This document shows positions 34,786 through 43,561 of a stretch of 64,000 bases of DNA, piece by piece. The stretch spans positions 1,362,159-1,426,158 of the forward strand of contig JACJYG010000005.1 of NCBI GenBank assembly GCA_020636215.1. Reading direction: 5' to 3'. Made by a program: the position numbers and the translations under genes. The first letter of the stretch is position 1. Each line of letters begins with the position of its first letter. This DNA is from Lewinellaceae bacterium. Lineage in GTDB: Bacteria > Bacteroidota > Bacteroidia > Chitinophagales > Saprospiraceae. Under the pieces are notes generated by a model. That model made no database searches. It saw only the letters and a program-made list of their open reading frames with translations, and was not told the DNA's origin.

Positions 34786-36585
34786 TTACTCATAAACCTC
34801 CACCTTCAGATCATCGATGGCAATCGGTTTGTTGCTATCTGCATTCCAGAAGGCAACTTCCACCCGGTCAAAGGGCTTGCGGGGGTATTTGCAATCGATA
34901 TACAGCTCCCGGGTTGTTCCATTGTCAAGGAACCGATAGACGCGGAGCACATGTTCTTTTACTTTTTGTTCGCCTTGCATAAACCGGACGATGAATTGCG
35001 TCATTCGCCAGGTATCCCATTCTTTTTCCTGGCAACGGAAGCTGGCCGTCGCGCGCAACCAATGCCGGCCTTCCGGCTTGAAGGGAATGGAATAAGTAGG
35101 GCTGAACTGCTGTTCCTGCCCCAGGCAGAGGGAGTGTTGGCCCTGGATGGGCGGCAAGGGGCAATCGTATGCTGTCGTGTCTGCTTCGAAATCATTTTCA
35201 TAAATACTGCGCACCTTATGGCGTTCTCCTTCGAATATGTATTTGGTATCGAGGAGTTTGTTAACCTCCTCCGGAACCTGATAACGGAATAATACCCGCC
35301 AGAAATAAGGTTTGGTCATTTGCTCACTGGCAAACAAGCCCCCGCGGTGAGCCTGATGCGTCCACCAGAGGTTATAATAACTGAAAAACAGGCAAAGGGC
35401 AGTGAAGCTGTAGATCAACCACCGTCGTTGCCGGATCATCCACTGTAACAGGCTCGCCAGCGGGAAAGCCAGGATGGCGTAGGCTTGAACCATAGCGCGC
35501 TGCCCCAGGCTGCCGCCATACCACCAGATGTCCCAGGCAAAAGTGATGTACATAAACAGCAGGCTAAAAATCAGGGTTGGCCAGAATAATGGGCGCTGCT
35601 GCCGGTATAAGGTGTAAAAACCGATTAGAGCCAATACCATACTTGGGGTATATACCAGCCAACCGGCGCGGAAACTAAACAGGCCGTCTTTCAGGTGCGG
35701 GCTCAACCAGCTGAACCCCTGGTCCTGATAGCTATACACGATCCAGTCGCCGGACACATATTTCCAGTAGAAAAGCTGAATGCTGCCAACGGCTGCGCAG
35801 CCCAGGGCCGCCAGGGCCAGTAAAGGCCATTTTCGCCTGAAAAAGGCTAAACGCTCGCGCAGGGCGATCTCATGCGGAACGCCCCAAAGAATCGGGATCA
35901 GGCAGGCGATGATCTCCGTGGGGCGGGTCAGGGCCGCGAGCCCCAGTACTAGCCCAATGCCGAGGGCCTTCCACCAGGTCGGCCACTGATAAAAGCGGAT
36001 CGTGAACCAGACTAACAGGGCGTAAAGTGTAAAAAGATAGTTGTGCGTCATGGCCCCGTTGATGGCGGTGTAATCCAGATAGTTAGTGGCGAATACCAGC
36101 AAGAGGAGCACCCCTGCTACAGCCTTATCTGGAAAATAATTCAACAGGTTGCGCCGCAGCAACCACAGCCCCAGCAGGGCTACCAGCAGGCTACCCAGGC
36201 TGATCGCCAGTTGGTAGGGCCGCGAAAAGCCATCCGCCGGATAACCGAGGGGCTCGGCCAATAGATTTGCTACTAGAAAAAAAGGCAGATATTGGATCGC
36301 CATACCGGCGGAATACTTCATCACATAGTTGCCATTCTCGTATTCGAAGGCTTGATAAGGGCTGTTGGCCGGCTGATACTTTTGATGGATTTGCTCCCGA
36401 AAGCCCACCTGTTTCAGGTCTTTGTAAATAAAAACCGCCGGTAGATAGAAGTAATAGCCCGACACATCCCAGCTGATCGTGGCTTCCGTCTGCCCGATCT
36501 TCCACTTGGGGTAATAAAACAGGCTTACTGTTGTCAGGAATAAGCTGCAAAGTAGCCAGGCGATGAAAGAATAGTTATTGCGCAT
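34786..36585 (-). CDS. GT-C type membrane glycosyltransferase with C-terminal periplasmic domain
   Basis: The 599-residue protein has about 11-12 transmembrane segments in the first ~430 residues. An acidic residue sits in the first outer loop (SWDVSGYYFYLP), as in polyprenyl-phosphate-sugar-dependent GT-C enzymes (GT39/ArnT-like). The last ~160 residues form a beta-rich periplasmic domain (HSLCLGQEQQFSPTYSIPF, VEVAFWNADSNKPIAIDDLKV). Its ATG shares one base with the stop of the upstream GT2 gene (TAATG). The GT2 probably makes the polyprenyl-phosphate sugar that this protein transfers to an envelope target. Confidence 0.75.
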   Translation of the reverse strand: MRNNYSFIAWLLCSLFLTTVSLFYYPKWKIGQTEATISWDVSGYYFYLPAVFIYKDLKQVGFREQIHQKYQPANSPYQAFEYENGNYVMKYSAGMAIQYLPFFLVANLLAEPLGYPADGFSRPYQLAISLGSLLVALLGLWLLRRNLLNYFPDKAVAGVLLLLVFATNYLDYTAINGAMTHNYLFTLYALLVWFTIRFYQWPTWWKALGIGLVLGLAALTRPTEIIACLIPILWGVPHEIALRERLAFFRRKWPLLALAALGCAAVGSIQLFYWKYVSGDWIVYSYQDQGFSWLSPHLKDGLFSFRAGWLVYTPSMVLALIGFYTLYRQQRPLFWPTLIFSLLFMYITFAWDIWWYGGSLGQRAMVQAYAILAFPLASLLQWMIRQRRWLIYSFTALCLFFSYYNLWWTHQAHRGGLFASEQMTKPYFWRVLFRYQVPEEVNKLLDTKYIFEGERHKVRSIYENDFEADTTAYDCPLPPIQGQHSLCLGQEQQFSPTYSIPFKPEGRHWLRATASFRCQEKEWDTWRMTQFIVRFMQGEQKVKEHVLRVYRFLDNGTTRELYIDCKYPRKPFDRVEVAFWNADSNKPIAIDDLKVEVYE

Positions 36586-37301
36586 TACCGGAAAAGGTTA
36601 TATTTCAGAATGCAGTAAATCGCCCGGAAACCGTCTTTCCAGTTGATCTTTTTGCCTTCGGCATAGGTGCGCCCGTAGTAAGAAATGCCCACCTCGTAAA
36701 TGCGTATCCCCACAATACGGGCCATCTTCGCCGTCACCTCCGGTTCAAACCCAAAACGCTTCTCCCGCAGGTCCAGGTTTTTTATCGTCTCCGTCCGAAA
36801 AAGCTTGTAGCAGGTCTCCATGTCCGTCAGATTTAAATTGGTAAAGACATTGGACAGGAAGGTGAGGAACTTGTTGCCGATAGAATGCCAGAAAAACAGA
36901 ATGCGATGAGGATTCCCTCCCATAAACCGGGAGCCGTAAACCACATCGGCTACTCCGTCCAGGACAGGCCGGAGCAGGAGGTTATATTCCTGCGGGTCGT
37001 ACTCCAGGTCAGCATCCTGGATGATAATGAAATCGCCGGTAGCCTTTCGGATGCCGGTGTGAAGGGCGGCGCCTTTACCCTGGTTGATCTCATGCCGGTA
37101 ATATTGAATGTTGAGCCCCGGGTTTTTTTCCATATAACGGTGGATGGCCCCTTCCGTATCGTCCCGAGAGCAGTCGTTGACGATAATCACTTCTTTTTTC
37201 AAAGCATCCGCCAGATCAACCGCATTCACTTTATCCAGGATAAGATGAATGGTCGGTTCTTCATTATAGGCAGGAATGACAATGGAAAGTACCTTGCTCA
37301 T
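36585..37301 (-). CDS. family 2 glycosyltransferase, polyprenyl-phosphate hexose synthase-like
   Basis: The 238-residue GT-A fold enzyme resembles dolichyl-phosphate mannose synthase. SIVIPAYNEEPTIHLIL at the start, VIIVNDCSRDDTEG (nucleotide-sugar binding), IIQDADLEYDPQEYN (the DxD-type metal site) and DVVYGSRFMGG are all present. The C-terminal FRAIYCILKYNLFR is membrane-associating but there are no full transmembrane helices. It likely transfers a sugar from a nucleotide donor to polyprenyl phosphate on the cytoplasmic face. Translationally coupled to the following GT-C gene. Confidence 0.88.
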   Translation of the reverse strand: MSKVLSIVIPAYNEEPTIHLILDKVNAVDLADALKKEVIIVNDCSRDDTEGAIHRYMEKNPGLNIQYYRHEINQGKGAALHTGIRKATGDFIIIQDADLEYDPQEYNLLLRPVLDGVADVVYGSRFMGGNPHRILFFWHSIGNKFLTFLSNVFTNLNLTDMETCYKLFRTETIKNLDLREKRFGFEPEVTAKMARIVGIRIYEVGISYYGRTYAEGKKINWKDGFRAIYCILKYNLFR

Positions 37302-37457
37302 TAGTAGGTTTGCGGTTTTGTTTCTGTATTCGTGTGCAAAATAAAGAAAATTAGCCAGTCACTTTCAGGCGTTTGCCAAACCCAACATCCAACATCCATT
37401 TGATTTGTGCCCCAAAGCACCACCGAACCAGCAGCATGGCCTAAAACAGAATAGGCT

Positions 37458-38885
37458 TCATTCCTCTTCCGGCGGCTCTTTTTTTTCAGGAGGCAATTTC
37501 ATGAGGGAATAGGCTCCAAATTTTTGTTCTAATTCATAATCCGGGTGCAGCTTCCCGGCATCATCCTGATGCAGATAATAATAATCAAAATACTTGCCGG
37601 TAGGAACTTCCCGGTCCATGTTCGGGCCGATGAAAAAATCGATGCCCCAGGCTTTGCGGTAAAAGGATATCGTCGGGACGAACAGCCAGTTAGCGCCAAA
37701 ACGGATGTGCTCCTCTCCTTGCCTCCGGCTCGCTACGTATCGGGTTACGGATTCGGTGTAACGGTCATACCACCAATCCTGGCTTTGGGAGAGGTTGGCC
37801 GCCATGGCCATATTCCCGGCCAGAAGGGCGGCCAGCACCCATTGGATCCAATCGGGGCGCCGGCGGAAAAACTCCCATAACAGGAGCGCCGACACCGGAT
37901 AAAACAACAAGGCCGTCCGGCCGGTGAGATAGGGCGTCCCCAGCCATTGGTGTTGCACCACTGTGCTGAGCGCCATCAGGATCAATAGCACGCTGTAAAA
38001 AGCCCCACTTTCAAAGTGCCGCCTTTGGGCCCAATTCAGCAACTGATGCCCCACCGCCAGCCCCATCAGTAGCCCCCCTGCCCAGGCCAGTATAGGGACG
38101 GTATGTTTTCCAAGGTAGCGCCGCTCGGCTATAAAATGGCTTACCAGTGAAGTAAAGGTATCGCTGAAAAAACCGGTTTCTCCTCCAAAATAGAAGGCGC
38201 CCGCTTCCTGATTGGCGCGCACCGGCGCATAGAGCAAAGCGAATAACAGGAGCGCAAAAAAAAGCAGCAAGCCATTGGCTACCACCCATTGGCCCCACTG
38301 AAATCCTCCTTTTCGAAACAACAGAAACAAATTGGCCGCTCCCCAAAGCCCTACAAAATAATTTAGCAGCGTAAGGTTGCTGTAACAGCCCAATACAGCC
38401 AGCAAGGCGCTCCAGGCCAGTGTTCCCGGCTGTTCTTCCAGTGTGTAGCGATGAATAAAATACAAGCTGCCGATCAGAAACCCCAGGCTTAATCCGTAGC
38501 CGCGGGCCAGAGAGAAAAACTCCAGCAGGTAGGGGTTGAATACCAGTAGGGCGAACCCCAAAACCTGATTAGCCAGGCTTCCTCCTTTACCTTGTATGAA
38601 GCGGAAGGCAAAGAACAGGTAAACCAGTGCCCCCAGTAAGTTGGGTAGCCTAATCCAGACTTTGTTCAGCCCTCCCAGCATAAAAAGTTTAACCAATAAT
38701 GTATTCAGGAGGTGGTTGTTGGCGCTCGGCGGCTCATTGGCCAGTATCTGCCCCCAGGGCCGGGAGGCAAACATCAGCACCGTTGTGCTCTCATCGTGAG
38801 TCATCGATAAGCAAGCGGCCCTCGCCGTACAATAGACAAGAACCAGGCCGCATGCCCCCGCCAAAATCCAGGCTTTTCGATCCAT
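37458..38885 (-). CDS. GT-C type polytopic membrane protein
   Basis: From ATG 38885 the protein has 475 residues and about ten transmembrane segments. The first loop carries SMTHDESTTV, an acidic DE pair in the position typical of GT-C glycosyltransferases. PPSANNHLLNTLLVKLF follows, as in PMT/DUF-type mannosyltransferases. The longer reading frame to 38948 overlaps the upstream ClC gene's end and adds a charged, non-membrane leader, so 38885 is preferred. The substrate is unknown. It sits in a minus-strand run with the GT2 and the other GT-C protein, suggesting envelope glycan or protein glycosylation. Confidence 0.72.
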   Translation of the reverse strand: MDRKAWILAGACGLVLVYCTARAACLSMTHDESTTVLMFASRPWGQILANEPPSANNHLLNTLLVKLFMLGGLNKVWIRLPNLLGALVYLFFAFRFIQGKGGSLANQVLGFALLVFNPYLLEFFSLARGYGLSLGFLIGSLYFIHRYTLEEQPGTLAWSALLAVLGCYSNLTLLNYFVGLWGAANLFLLFRKGGFQWGQWVVANGLLLFFALLLFALLYAPVRANQEAGAFYFGGETGFFSDTFTSLVSHFIAERRYLGKHTVPILAWAGGLLMGLAVGHQLLNWAQRRHFESGAFYSVLLILMALSTVVQHQWLGTPYLTGRTALLFYPVSALLLWEFFRRRPDWIQWVLAALLAGNMAMAANLSQSQDWWYDRYTESVTRYVASRRQGEEHIRFGANWLFVPTISFYRKAWGIDFFIGPNMDREVPTGKYFDYYYLHQDDAGKLHPDYELEQKFGAYSLMKLPPEKKEPPEEE

Positions 38886-38940
38886 ATTAGTACGCTGGTT
38901 TTCAGTATGCCGCACATCCAACATCCAACGTTCCGACAGT

Positions 38941-40743
38941 CTAAACATCCCGGCTTCTTTCGATCAACAATTCCCGGTAACGGTTGAACACGGAGGATTT
39001 TGAAACAAAACCAAGGTACCGGCCTTTGTCCACTACGGGTAGGTTCCAGGCATTGTGATAATCGAACAGCTTCATTACTTTGTCCATAGGGTCTTTAATA
39101 TCGAGAATGGCCGGAGGATTGTGCATCACTTCCTTGATAAAGACCTCATCGTGTTTCTGTGGGTCGAACATGATTTCCCGGACATCATCCAGGAGAACAA
39201 TGCCCTTGAGGTAACCGTCGCCATCGATGACAGGAAAAACATTGCGGCGCGATTTGGCGATAACCCGGACAAATTGCCCAAGGGACATCTCCGGCCGGAC
39301 CGCATAAAAGTTGACTTCTATCAGGCTGGCTACATTCATCGTTTTAAGAATGCTCAGGTCGCGTTCGTGCGAAGGCACCCATAGGCCTTTATTGAATAAC
39401 TCCCGGGTAAAAATAGAGTAGGGTTCAAAGTAAAGGGATACCAGGTAAGACATTGCAGACACCAGCATAAGCGGGACGAAAAGCCCATAACCGCCTGTTA
39501 GCTCGGCGATAAAAAAGATTCCGGTAAGTGGTGATTTGAACACCCCGCTGAGCAGGCCGGCCATCGCGACAGCAATAAAGTTAGCCTCCTGCAGATGGAT
39601 AATTCCGAGCAGGTTCAGAGTATGGGAGAAAGCAAAACCCAACGTGGCGCCAAGGAACATGGACGGTGCGAAAACCCCCCCATTGCCGCCAATTGCGATA
39701 GTGATGGAGCTGGCTAATATCTTGGCAAGAAGTACGAACAAAGAAAAGGCGATGAGAAAGCCGGTATTGTCGGCGAGCCAGTAAAAGGGGCTATGATCCA
39801 CCAGTGCTTCCGGCTTGTCGGCCAGCAGGTTGTTGACCGTACCGTAACCCTCCCCGAAAAGTGGGGGCATCAGGAATATCAGCAGCCCGATGGCCAGGCC
39901 GCCCAGGCCTATCTTCAAAAAAGGGTTCTTCATCCGTTCAAAATAAGCATTGATGCTGATGTTGCTTCGGATCATCAAAACCGACAATAAACCGCAAATG
40001 GCGCCCAACAGCAGGTAAAATGGGATCGCCTCCGGCGCCCAGTTACGGGTGGGCAGAAAAAACAGCTGCTCGAAGTATAATAAACGGGCTACCACAGCGC
40101 CGGTGGCAGCCGAAATCAGCAGCGGGATGAAGGAGTGCAGGGCCATTTCAGTAAGCAGCACTTCAAAGGCGAAAATGACCCCGGCAACCGGACTGTTAAA
40201 AATGGCCGCCATGCCGGCTGCGGCCCCGCAGGCCAGGAACAAGGTCTGTTTTTTGCGCCCCACCTGCAGGATGCGCGCCAGGTTGGCTCCTACCGCCGAC
40301 CCCGTCCGGATGATAGGCGCCTCCAACCCTACCGAGCCTCCGAATCCAACCGTCAGCGAACTGGTGACTACATGGGCGTAGGTTTCGTAATTCGGTATGT
40401 TGACTTTTTTGTTGGAAATGGAGTTGATCAGTTCACTAAGCCCCGGCGCCAGTGGGCGGCGCAGGATCAGGCGGGTGAAGCCGATAGTCAGGATTACGCC
40501 GACCAGGGGCAGAAAAACAAATACCAACCGCTCCCGGGTGGGGTCCTGCCCTTGTATCCAACCTTTGACCAGGGCTACCAGGAATTTCAACCCAACCGCC
40601 ACCAGGCCCGAAACAATTCCAATAATAATACTGACCAGGATTTGGTAATTTCGGTTGGAGATATGGCGGGATACCCACCGGATAGCCCGTAGCGTGTAAT
40701 GCTTTAAATAACGGTAAATCTTTTGCTGCCAGGGGAAGGCCAT
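38941..40743 (-). CDS. ClC-family chloride channel/transporter with CBS domains
   Basis: 600 residues: about 10-12 membrane segments (about 30-440) and two C-terminal CBS domains (about 465-590, SLIEVNFYAVRPEMSL, PPAILDIKDPMDKVMKLFD). The ClC motifs are present in modified form: GSVGLEAPIIRTGSAVG (GxExP loop) and GNGGVFAPSMFLGA (GxFxP). The usual gating Glu of GREGP is in GLEAP here. It moves chloride across the inner membrane, perhaps regulated by nucleotides at the CBS pair. Confidence 0.92.
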   Translation of the reverse strand: MAFPWQQKIYRYLKHYTLRAIRWVSRHISNRNYQILVSIIIGIVSGLVAVGLKFLVALVKGWIQGQDPTRERLVFVFLPLVGVILTIGFTRLILRRPLAPGLSELINSISNKKVNIPNYETYAHVVTSSLTVGFGGSVGLEAPIIRTGSAVGANLARILQVGRKKQTLFLACGAAAGMAAIFNSPVAGVIFAFEVLLTEMALHSFIPLLISAATGAVVARLLYFEQLFFLPTRNWAPEAIPFYLLLGAICGLLSVLMIRSNISINAYFERMKNPFLKIGLGGLAIGLLIFLMPPLFGEGYGTVNNLLADKPEALVDHSPFYWLADNTGFLIAFSLFVLLAKILASSITIAIGGNGGVFAPSMFLGATLGFAFSHTLNLLGIIHLQEANFIAVAMAGLLSGVFKSPLTGIFFIAELTGGYGLFVPLMLVSAMSYLVSLYFEPYSIFTRELFNKGLWVPSHERDLSILKTMNVASLIEVNFYAVRPEMSLGQFVRVIAKSRRNVFPVIDGDGYLKGIVLLDDVREIMFDPQKHDEVFIKEVMHNPPAILDIKDPMDKVMKLFDYHNAWNLPVVDKGRYLGFVSKSSVFNRYRELLIERSRDV

Positions 40744-40798
40744 GTTTTTTGTCGTTTATAGCCAGTTTCCTCGCCCGAAAGGCGCCGGAAATCCGCGG

Positions 40799-40806
40799 CA
40801 AATATA
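40799..40806 (-). promoter_or_regulatory. candidate promoter -7 element for the ClC gene
   Basis: TATATTTG on the minus strand matches the Bacteroidota TAnnTTTG consensus, 56 nt upstream of the ClC start codon. The -33 box is not clear. Confidence 0.45.
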
Positions 40807-40878
40807 ATTCAAACCTGTCATTAACACCCTATTAACAAAACTTCAAAACTACTTAACGGCTGGAATTATGGGGATTGT

Positions 40879-40886
40879 TACCTTTG
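40879..40886 (+). promoter_or_regulatory. candidate promoter -7 element for the DUF1573 gene
   Basis: TACCTTTG matches the Bacteroidota TAnnTTTG consensus and lies 72 nt upstream of the start codon at 40958, leaving an AT-rich leader. Confidence 0.5.
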
Positions 40887-40957
40887 CTCCCGTTGTTACC
40901 GGATTTCCGGTAGAATTGTTGAAAATTGAAATTATTAAAACCAAAATTTTTATTCCA

Positions 40958-41494
40958 ATGCTGAATCAGATCAAAGTAATGATGTTCGCCTTTCTGGCAG
41001 TAGGTTTCCTCGCAAGCTGCAATAACAGCAGCAGCACCGCTCAGGAAGAAGCTCGCCAAAGCCTGGAAACACCCAATACGGTTCAACCGGCTGACCCCAG
41101 CGCAGCTGCCCAACCGGCTGCTCAGGAAGCTGCTGTACCGACTGGCCCGACTACAGTGATGTCCTTCGAAGAGACCGAATTCAGCTTCGGCACGGTCCAG
41201 GAAGGCGAGAAAGTTGCCCACACCTATAAGTTCAAGAACACCGGCACTGAACCGCTGATCCTGAGCAACGCTAAAGGTAGCTGCGGTTGCACCGTTCCGA
41301 CCTGGCCGCGTGAGCCGATCGCTCCGGGTGCATCAGGCGAGATCACGGTGAACTTCGACTCCAGAAATAAGAGTGGCAAGCGCAACCAGAAAGTGACCAT
41401 CACGGCCAATACCAACCCGCCTCAGACTTTCATCTACCTGACCGGTGAAGTTGTTGGCGGCGCCAATGCTGCACAACCGGCTGTTACGCAGTAA
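40958..41494 (+). CDS. DUF1573 lipoprotein
   Basis: The 178-residue protein has a lipobox LASC (Cys at about 20), then an Ala/Gln/Pro-rich linker (about 22-65). A DUF1573 domain follows (about 68-165): an ASPM/SPD-2/Hydin-like immunoglobulin fold with FGTVQEGEKVAHTYKFKNTG and the hallmark KGSCGCTVPTWP. Such proteins are among the most common surface or periplasmic lipoproteins in Bacteroidota; their role is not known. The start at 40958 gives the signal; the frame is open further upstream without one. An intrinsic terminator follows. Confidence 0.85.
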   Translation: MLNQIKVMMFAFLAVGFLASCNNSSSTAQEEARQSLETPNTVQPADPSAAAQPAAQEAAVPTGPTTVMSFEETEFSFGTVQEGEKVAHTYKFKNTGTEPLILSNAKGSCGCTVPTWPREPIAPGASGEITVNFDSRNKSGKRNQKVTITANTNPPQTFIYLTGEVVGGANAAQPAVTQ

Positions 41495-41524
41495 GCAGAA
41501 CATTTAGTTTACTGCCGCATCAAT

Positions 41525-41566
41525 AAAGCCTGTAAGATTGAACAAAATCTTGCAGGCTTTATTTAT
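41525..41566 (+). terminator. intrinsic terminator after the DUF1573 gene
   Basis: AAAGCCTGTAAGATT and AATCTTGCAGGCTTT form a 15-bp stem with one mismatch and a short A-rich loop, followed by ATTTATTATT. It lies 30 bp after the stop codon. Confidence 0.75.
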
Positions 41567-41597
41567 TATTGCCGGTAGCTGGCCAAAAATAGAGCTG

Positions 41598-42461
41598 ATG
41601 AAAAGTTATTTATCCCTCGTAAAATTTGCACATACGGTCTTTGCCTTGCCTTTTGCCCTGCTGGGCTTCTTCCTGGCTACCCTGGAATCAGGCCAGGGGC
41701 TCAGCCTCCGCTTGTTCGCACTGGTCGTACTGTGTATGGTATTCGCCCGTAGCGCCGCCATGGGTTTCAACCGCTATCTCGACCGGGATATTGACGGACA
41801 AAACCCCCGTACGGCACAGCGGGAGATACCTTCTGGGGTCATCAGCCCCCGCTCGGCCCTGTTTTTTGTTCTGGCCAACAGCCTGGCGTTTATGATCACA
41901 ACCTATTTTATCAACGATATCTGCTTTTATCTTTCTCCTTTGGCCCTGCTGATTGTACTGGGCTATAGTTACACCAAGCGGTTTACGGCGCTTTGTCATT
42001 TCGTGCTGGGCCTGGGCTTGTCGCTGGCGCCCATTGGCGCTTATCTGGCAGTGGTGGGGCACTTTGCCATTATTCCACTCCTGTATTCGCTAGCCGTGTT
42101 ACTATGGGTCTCCGGATTCGATATCATTTACGCGCTGCAGGATGACGCTTTCGACCGCTCTCTGAGCCTGCATTCGATCCCGGCCCGCCTGGGGCGGCGG
42201 GGTGCGTTGAGGCTTTCGGCGGTACTTCACCTGGTCAGCGCTCTGGCCATTCTGACGGCCAGTTACTGGCAGCAGCAGCAATATCCAGCCTTTGGCTGGT
42301 TGCACTGGCTGGCCGCGGCTATTTTTATCGGGCTGCTCTTTTACCAACATACCCTGGTTCGGCCCAATGACCTCAGCAGGGTCAATCTCGCCTTTTTTAC
42401 TACCAATGGCGTCGCCAGCCTCATTTTTGGCGCATTGGTTATCCTGGACATTTTTTTCTGA
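41598..42461 (+). CDS. UbiA-family prenyltransferase (likely menaquinone pathway, MqnP-like)
   Basis: The 287-residue membrane protein has about eight helices and both Asp-rich motifs: NRYLDRDIDGQNPRT (about 58-72) for prenyl-diphosphate/Mg binding and DIIYALQDDAFDR (about 176-188). UbiA enzymes attach a polyprenyl chain to an aromatic acid. mqnD in the same window shows the futalosine route, so 1,4-dihydroxy-6-naphthoate is the likely acceptor here. ATG 41598 is chosen because the earlier in-frame ATG 41538 lies inside the terminator hairpin. Confidence 0.82.
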   Translation: MKSYLSLVKFAHTVFALPFALLGFFLATLESGQGLSLRLFALVVLCMVFARSAAMGFNRYLDRDIDGQNPRTAQREIPSGVISPRSALFFVLANSLAFMITTYFINDICFYLSPLALLIVLGYSYTKRFTALCHFVLGLGLSLAPIGAYLAVVGHFAIIPLLYSLAVLLWVSGFDIIYALQDDAFDRSLSLHSIPARLGRRGALRLSAVLHLVSALAILTASYWQQQQYPAFGWLHWLAAAIFIGLLFYQHTLVRPNDLSRVNLAFFTTNGVASLIFGALVILDIFF

Positions 42462-42526
42462 AAGAATATTCCGAATTCAGAAATTTTATCTGGGCAAGGC
42501 TCAGGAATTCACATCAGGCCGACTGG

Positions 42527-43363
42527 CTACTGACGTACTGGCTTACTGATAATCACTTCGTCGCCCACCTGAATATGGGGAAGCGCTTCCGTTGACTTAT
42601 CGGGCGCCCAGGCGGCGTGTAAGCCAAAGAAAATCTTATGCCCCTCCCGGCGGTAGGTGCTCAGCGTACGAAGGGGTTCCTTGCCCACCTCTCCTAATTG
42701 CTGATCAATCGTTATTACCTGGCAGCGGCCGCATCGGCGAATACCGCGGAAAGGGACATTGCCGATTTGAAAATCCTTCCAATGATCCTCTTCGTAGGGC
42801 TGCCCACCGGCAAAGACAATGTTGGGCCGGAAGCGGTCCATGGGGAATGGCTGTTCGAAGCGGCTGTTCAGGTCGTTCAGGGAAGCTTCTCCAATGACGA
42901 GCAGCGGACAACAATCGGCAAAGCCAACTATTTCACCGGGCAGGCCGTAATCGGGGTTCAGGGGCCGGGCTACATCATTGGGCATATACACCAGGCGGCA
43001 ATGCGTATGTAGTATTTCGCTAAACCATTCGTCTGCTTCTCGGCTTACCGGCAGGGCTTCGCAGCGGTCGTCCCAGACCTGCACCTGGAGGCGATTGGGC
43101 GGCTCGGGAACATGTAAGGGGATATGGAGCGGCTCAATGGGCTCGAACCGATGGCGGATGATGAGGCCAGAGACAGTTAAATCTGGTACGAGTAAAGAAA
43201 GCTTTGGGAGCTCTCGCTGACTCAGGAACAGCCCATCCCGGTCGGTGAGCATCCAACGGCGGTCGTAGGCCAGCCCGCGGGCTTCCACCCGGGCTTTGGG
43301 CAGGTAAACACCTGCCAGGCCTTTGATGGGGTAAGTATACAGCGCAGTTATTTGCATATACAC
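42527..43363 (-). CDS. MOSC domain protein (YcbX-like)
   Basis: The 278-residue protein has the MOSC N-terminal beta-barrel (ITALYTYPIKGLAG, RGLAYDRRWMLTDRDG) and a C-terminal MOSC domain (about 130-275, RFRPNIVFAGG, RRCGRCQVITIDQ). The latter carries the conserved Cys that binds molybdenum cofactor or sulfur. YcbX-type proteins detoxify N-hydroxylated bases. There is no ferredoxin domain, unlike E. coli YcbX. Start could be Met 1 or Met 3 (43357). Confidence 0.87.
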   Translation of the reverse strand: MYMQITALYTYPIKGLAGVYLPKARVEARGLAYDRRWMLTDRDGLFLSQRELPKLSLLVPDLTVSGLIIRHRFEPIEPLHIPLHVPEPPNRLQVQVWDDRCEALPVSREADEWFSEILHTHCRLVYMPNDVARPLNPDYGLPGEIVGFADCCPLLVIGEASLNDLNSRFEQPFPMDRFRPNIVFAGGQPYEEDHWKDFQIGNVPFRGIRRCGRCQVITIDQQLGEVGKEPLRTLSTYRREGHKIFFGLHAAWAPDKSTEALPHIQVGDEVIISKPVRQ

Positions 43364-43443
43364 AATTTTAGCGTGGGGGTAAGGTACAAATTTCTCTATT
43401 CCTGAAACCTGCGGCCAACCTTTTCGTAAGCCTTATATATTAA

Positions 43444-43464
43444 GAAGGCCGGATTCCGGCTTTT
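43444..43464 (+). terminator. terminator-like hairpin in the leader of the PD40/OmpA gene
   Basis: GCCGG ATT CCGGC, extended by A-U pairs, is followed by TTTTT. No plus-strand gene ends nearby. It may attenuate the gene starting at 43562 or end a short leader RNA. Confidence 0.45.
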
Positions 43465-43561
43465 TGTAGTATCTCCAACAACATTACGAAACCGATTTAA
43501 AATTACCATGGGCGTTTTAAACTTTACCCCTATCTGGCGGATGCCCTTAAATGCAGCGACT